Shown here piece after piece: positions 61,204-64,000 of a stretch of DNA of 64,000 nucleotides. Origin of the DNA: Flavobacterium endophyticum. Its GTDB lineage: Bacteria; Bacteroidota; Bacteroidia; Flavobacteriales; Flavobacteriaceae. The stretch is taken from NCBI RefSeq assembly GCF_003634455.1, contig NZ_RBLC01000001.1, positions 372,001 through 436,000 on the forward strand. The letters run 5' to 3'. Every line of letters begins with the position of its first letter. The first letter of the stretch is position 1. The position numbers and the translations under genes were made by a program. The notes beneath the pieces were generated by a model, which saw only the letters and a program-made list of their open reading frames with translations, did not search any database and was not told where the DNA came from.

Positions 61204-62277
61204 ATGAAAAAAACACTACTCCTATTTTCTTTTTTAGTGATTTCTGCCGCCGAGGCCCAAACCATGTCCACCGTACTTGCAGGTACAAATACAGGTATAG
61301 GTCAATCGCTACACCCTTCCGGAATAGCCATACACGACAATTTTTTATATGCGGGAACGGGTATGAATGCGAACATCATTTATAAAGTAGATCTTTCCCA
61401 GTCCAATACTTCCCCGTCAATATTTATATCCGGACTAGGAAAAATTACCGACATTTGTTTCAGAGGTAATTATTTGTATGCATCAGAATACAACCATCCC
61501 AATCCAAATCGAATCATAAGAATAGATGTCAGCCAGCCCAATCCTGTAGTTGAAAATGTAGTAGAAATGTATTTGCCAACAGGCCTCACAATCTATAACC
61601 AATACCTCTATGCAAGGTCAAAAAACAACATTTTCAGAATTAACCTCGACATGCCCGGCCAAGAACCCGAAGTAATTGCAAGCGACTTAATTGGCTCGGG
61701 AACAGTTGGATTGGCAGTCATTGGCAATTATCTTTTTGTTTCAGAACGCGAGCAAGGCAAGCTAGTCAAATACAGCTTAGTGACGCCAAATCCAACAAAA
61801 ATTGTTGTTGCTACTGGTTTGAGTTCCATAAGCGGAATAGTTAAAGGAGAAACAAATAACATTATTTATGCAGCAATAGGAAGTTCTTCTGGCGAGATCT
61901 ATAGAGTCAACACAACTAATGGAACCTATACCCTCTTTGTTACAACTCCATTAACAATGAACTGGGATATGCTTTATACAGACAACAAGCTGTATGTTTC
62001 AGACGTTGAAGGAAATGAAGTAATAAAAATAGGCGTAAATGCGCTCTCTGTCGATGATGTAGAGGCTAGCAAAATCAAAGCCTACCCAGTGCCTTCGTCA
62101 GACATCGTAAACTTTGAAAACTGTACCTTTTTAGGATTGACAGACGTTAGAGGCAAACAGATCGACATCAAAAGCAACAACGCTCAAATTGACATAGCGC
62201 CCTTGCCAAGCGGAATATACATTGCAAAAATAGAAGCCGAAGGCAAGACATCCTATAAAAAAATAGTAAAGAACTAA
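61204..62277 (+). CDS. Secreted T9SS type A cargo protein with repeat/propeller-like domain
   Basis: 357 aa. Signal peptide KKTLLLFSFLVISAAEAQ. The main part is a beta-propeller-like series (LHPSGIAIHDNFLYAGTGMN, KITDICFRGNYLYASEYN, GLTIYNQYLYARSKNNIF, LAVIGNYLFVSEREQGKL, NWDMLYTDNKLYVSDVEGN). The last 75 residues are a type A sorting domain ending KIKAYPVPSSDIVNFE ... LPSGIYIAKIEAEG ... KIVKN. Exported by the T9SS; role unknown. Confidence 0.88.
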   Translation: MKKTLLLFSFLVISAAEAQTMSTVLAGTNTGIGQSLHPSGIAIHDNFLYAGTGMNANIIYKVDLSQSNTSPSIFISGLGKITDICFRGNYLYASEYNHPNPNRIIRIDVSQPNPVVENVVEMYLPTGLTIYNQYLYARSKNNIFRINLDMPGQEPEVIASDLIGSGTVGLAVIGNYLFVSEREQGKLVKYSLVTPNPTKIVVATGLSSISGIVKGETNNIIYAAIGSSSGEIYRVNTTNGTYTLFVTTPLTMNWDMLYTDNKLYVSDVEGNEVIKIGVNALSVDDVEASKIKAYPVPSSDIVNFENCTFLGLTDVRGKQIDIKSNNAQIDIAPLPSGIYIAKIEAEGKTSYKKIVKN

Positions 62278-62345
62278 TCAAAACCTGCGGTATTCTTTGT
62301 GATTCAGCAATCTGATAAACAAGCAGAACAGGCAAAACAATATTA

Positions 62346-62374
62346 AAAAAATCCCGCTTTTGGCGGGATTTTAT
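62346..62374 (+). terminator. Terminator after the T9SS type A gene
   Basis: ATCCCGCTTTTGGCGGGAT hairpin followed by a T-rich stretch, identical in stem to the one at 60978-60996. Confidence 0.85.
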
Positions 62375-62472
62375 TTTGCTAGAAATTCTTTTCAAGTCTC
62401 TAGCAACTATTTTACTGTCCTGATACTAAAACATTCCTTCCAAAATGAATCGGCTAGGCATTGTTCCTAATT

Positions 62473-62668
62473 TTACCATCCGTCAGGTACTATATCTTTT
62501 GGGATTTTTCCGTTTTCACTGATGAAATTAAAAAAGTCTTCAACCTTTTTGGGAGCAGGTTGAAATACCGTTATCAAAGTTCCCAGATTATTTTCAATAC
62601 GATTAATCACGGTATGCAAAGTTCCTCTTGGGAGAAACGCCGTATCTCCCGATTTCACACTAAAATCC
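62473..62668 (-). pseudogene. Decayed tandem copy of the cupin gene
   Basis: From the TGA stop of the intact cupin gene (62669-62671) the minus strand reads EDFSVKSGDTAFLPRGTLHT, then VINRIENNLGTLITVFQPA and VEDFFNFISENGKIP to the stop at 62473. This matches the C-terminal half of the cupin (VKTGDTVFIPRGIPHTYANPI, NPGILISIHQPAGKNEAFFNY). The homology begins at the junction, so the N-terminal half of a second copy was lost. A GTG at 62658 could start a short protein, which seems unlikely to fold. Confidence 0.8.
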
Positions 62669-63223
62669 TCACTCTATTTTTATAGGTTCACCGACTACCG
62701 GAGAGTCTGGGTCTATTTCATAATCTGGTAGTTTTTCATAAGTACATAAATAGTTAAAAAACGCTTCATTTTTACCTGCCGGCTGATGTATTGAAATGAG
62801 GATGCCTGGATTGTTTTCGATCGGATTTGCATAGGTATGCGGAATACCTCGAGGAATAAAAACAGTATCACCTGTTTTTACAGTAACTATTTCTTTGTCT
62901 ATCTGAACAATGAACTCGCCATTGGCAACAAAGAATATTTCATCCTGATTTTTATGAATATGCAGCGGCGGGCCTCCCTTAAAAGCAAAAGTTTTTTTAC
63001 TCGGAGCAACAATCAGTAAATCTCCATCAGTATATGCCGAAGAAACAATACACCTGCCGAGTACATTCTCTACCGTTTTTTGTTTCCCGTCAAAGCGGCT
63101 TTCATTGGCACGGACTACAAAGCCCTTTTTGGGCCTTTTGCCAAATTTAAAATTTCCAATTTTTGCAAACGAAAGTGCCGGTATGGCCAGCAATAGTACG
63201 GATATAAATCTTTGCCTTTTCAT
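62669..63223 (-). CDS. Cupin domain protein with signal peptide
   Basis: 184 aa. Signal peptide ends near FAK. The cupin core is GGPPLHIHKNQDEIFFVANGEF (metal ligands in HxH and E) and GDTVFIPRGIPHTYANPIENN (His of motif 2). Probably periplasmic; it may be a dioxygenase or sugar isomerase, but the substrate is unknown. It begins 18 nt after the stop of the membrane gene upstream. Confidence 0.88.
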   Translation of the reverse strand: MKRQRFISVLLLAIPALSFAKIGNFKFGKRPKKGFVVRANESRFDGKQKTVENVLGRCIVSSAYTDGDLLIVAPSKKTFAFKGGPPLHIHKNQDEIFFVANGEFIVQIDKEIVTVKTGDTVFIPRGIPHTYANPIENNPGILISIHQPAGKNEAFFNYLCTYEKLPDYEIDPDSPVVGEPIKIE

Positions 63224-63241
63224 ATAATTAAGGTTTTTTAG

Positions 63242-63931
63242 TTAAAAAATGTTGGCCACAAAATCCCTCCAAAATTCTAGGTTCGGAATCGTCATTAATA
63301 ACACGATCTCTAAGGTCCAGCAGCAAAGAAAAAGAAAATAAGGACTTTTTAAAACAGGAGCTTTGTATCTGATCTTTTCAACACATAGCACTGTTATTGA
63401 AACAATAAAAGGCAGGAGAACCGCAAGCAGCAACCCCAAGCCCGGTTGTATGTGATTTGCCAATCGTGACATTCCAGGATTCAGGACAACCAATGTGGCG
63501 GCAACTAAAAAAGCAACATGCCATCGTAAATTCCGCTTGTTGACCATGGCTATGAGGTAATAGACAGAAAACGAAACAGCATCCAACACCCCTATAAAAG
63601 CCGTTAAGGCAGCTTTGTTTTCGGAAGCACTTATTTCTCTTTGCGTTTGATTTTTGACCAAACTAAGTATGGTGATTACCAATACAGGCGCTATGAAGTA
63701 AGAAACCTTGCCGATTTTTCGGTGTAATTCGTATTTTTTTTGACGGATGAGAATGGGCTGTACGATAATAAGCGTAAACCATAAAATAAAGGCCGTAAAA
63801 TGGACATGGATAATTACAGGAAACCGATCTGTATTGGGCAAAAACCGGATATACGAATTAAAAAATCCTGCAAGAGACAGGACTGCCACCGCAATAAAAA
63901 ACAAAATAAAGATATTGGTTTTCCTTTCCAT
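63242..63931 (-). CDS. Membrane protein, DUF2306-like
   Basis: 229 aa with about six to seven membrane helices. FPVIIHVHFTAFILWFTLIIVQPILI, YELHRKIGKVSYFIAPVLVI and LRWHVAFLVAATLVVL carry histidines in the arrangement of DUF2306/cytochrome b561-like proteins; NPGMSRLANHIQPGLG follows. Probably haem-binding, not proven. Operon with the cupin gene. Confidence 0.7.
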   Translation of the reverse strand: MERKTNIFILFFIAVAVLSLAGFFNSYIRFLPNTDRFPVIIHVHFTAFILWFTLIIVQPILIRQKKYELHRKIGKVSYFIAPVLVITILSLVKNQTQREISASENKAALTAFIGVLDAVSFSVYYLIAMVNKRNLRWHVAFLVAATLVVLNPGMSRLANHIQPGLGLLLAVLLPFIVSITVLCVEKIRYKAPVLKSPYFLFLCCWTLEIVLLMTIPNLEFWRDFVANIF

Positions 63932-63968
63932 GCCTGTTCATTTAGAAACAATTGCTAGAACATCCCAA

Positions 63969-63998
63969 AGAAAGCCGTAATAAAAAATACGGCTTTCT
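63969..63998. terminator. Hairpin at the window end
   Basis: AGAAAGCCGTA / TACGGCTTTCT, an 11-bp perfect stem with an AT loop. The T-run is weak on both strands. It may end a gene beyond the window. Confidence 0.6.
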
Positions 63999-64000
63999 GG

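Noticed and set aside
1..64000. tRNA, rRNA or insertion-sequence genes
   Set aside because: No cloverleaf, rRNA-like or transposase sequence was recognised by eye; a tRNAscan or ISfinder run would be decisive.

Overview
The window reads as chromosomal DNA of a Flavobacterium-like member of the Flavobacteriaceae (Bacteroidota). The evidence is three secreted proteins with gliding-motility/type IX secretion (T9SS) type B C-terminal domains, one with a type A domain, a TonB receptor with a carboxypeptidase-regulatory N-terminus, LytS/LytTR regulation with 2TM proteins, weak Shine-Dalgarno sites, and TAnnTTTG -7 boxes before many starts. No rRNA, tRNA, insertion sequence or CRISPR array was recognised.

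Layout. 1-13.3 kb is mostly housekeeping: a metal/cobalamin-receptor gene cut by the window edge, DoxX, pyrF and prfA (minus strand); a plus-strand run of SRPBCC, AraC, lipoprotein and VOC genes; PepSY, DUF5606, def, a FUSC membrane protein, mqo, ruvX and dapD. 13.4-19.9 kb is a surface-glycan locus of seven genes: two GT9-like, two GT2, a GT4, a rhamnosyltransferase-like and a WaaP/Kdo-kinase-like gene. 19.9-24.7 kb holds a Sua5/YrdC gene, cca, ctaA and an S41 peptidase. 24.8-31.0 kb is CsbD plus a LytTR regulator, 2TM proteins, a LytS-type kinase, a TPR protein and a TonB receptor that look like one regulatory/uptake unit. 31.2-37 kb mixes VOC proteins, a pRiA4b ORF-3-like protein, an S23-type four-helix bundle, NdpA and an ABC exporter. 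37-44.7 kb is a tandem of three large T9SS cargo proteins. 44.8-52.6 kb is accessory: a lone HsdR-N nuclease-like protein, AraC/VOC/DUF1569, small lipoproteins, a TetR gene beside a DUF3817/rhodanese operon with a near-perfect operator palindrome, and an AraC/SDR pair sharing an 18-bp operator.

53.1-60.2 kb is the most unusual part. A SymE-like toxin gene and a divergent XRE regulator precede five very AT-rich, tightly spaced genes: a ParB/DUF262-like (DGQR) protein, a HEPN protein with an R-x4-H motif, an unrecognised 295-aa protein, a Clp/HSP100-type AAA+ ATPase with a GYIG pore loop, and a 233-aa unknown with a possible kinase-like N-lobe. I do not recognise this combination as a named system; it looks like a horizontally acquired defence (or other conflict) operon. 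Behind it, a gap of about 800 bp carries a flavobacterial-type palindromic repeat, an array of CCACTTAC direct repeats spaced two helical turns, and two copies of a structured element related to a third copy near 51.2 kb, followed by a 46-aa membrane peptide gene. 60.2-64 kb ends with an unknown 234-aa protein, a T9SS type A protein, a cupin gene with a decayed tandem copy, and a membrane protein.
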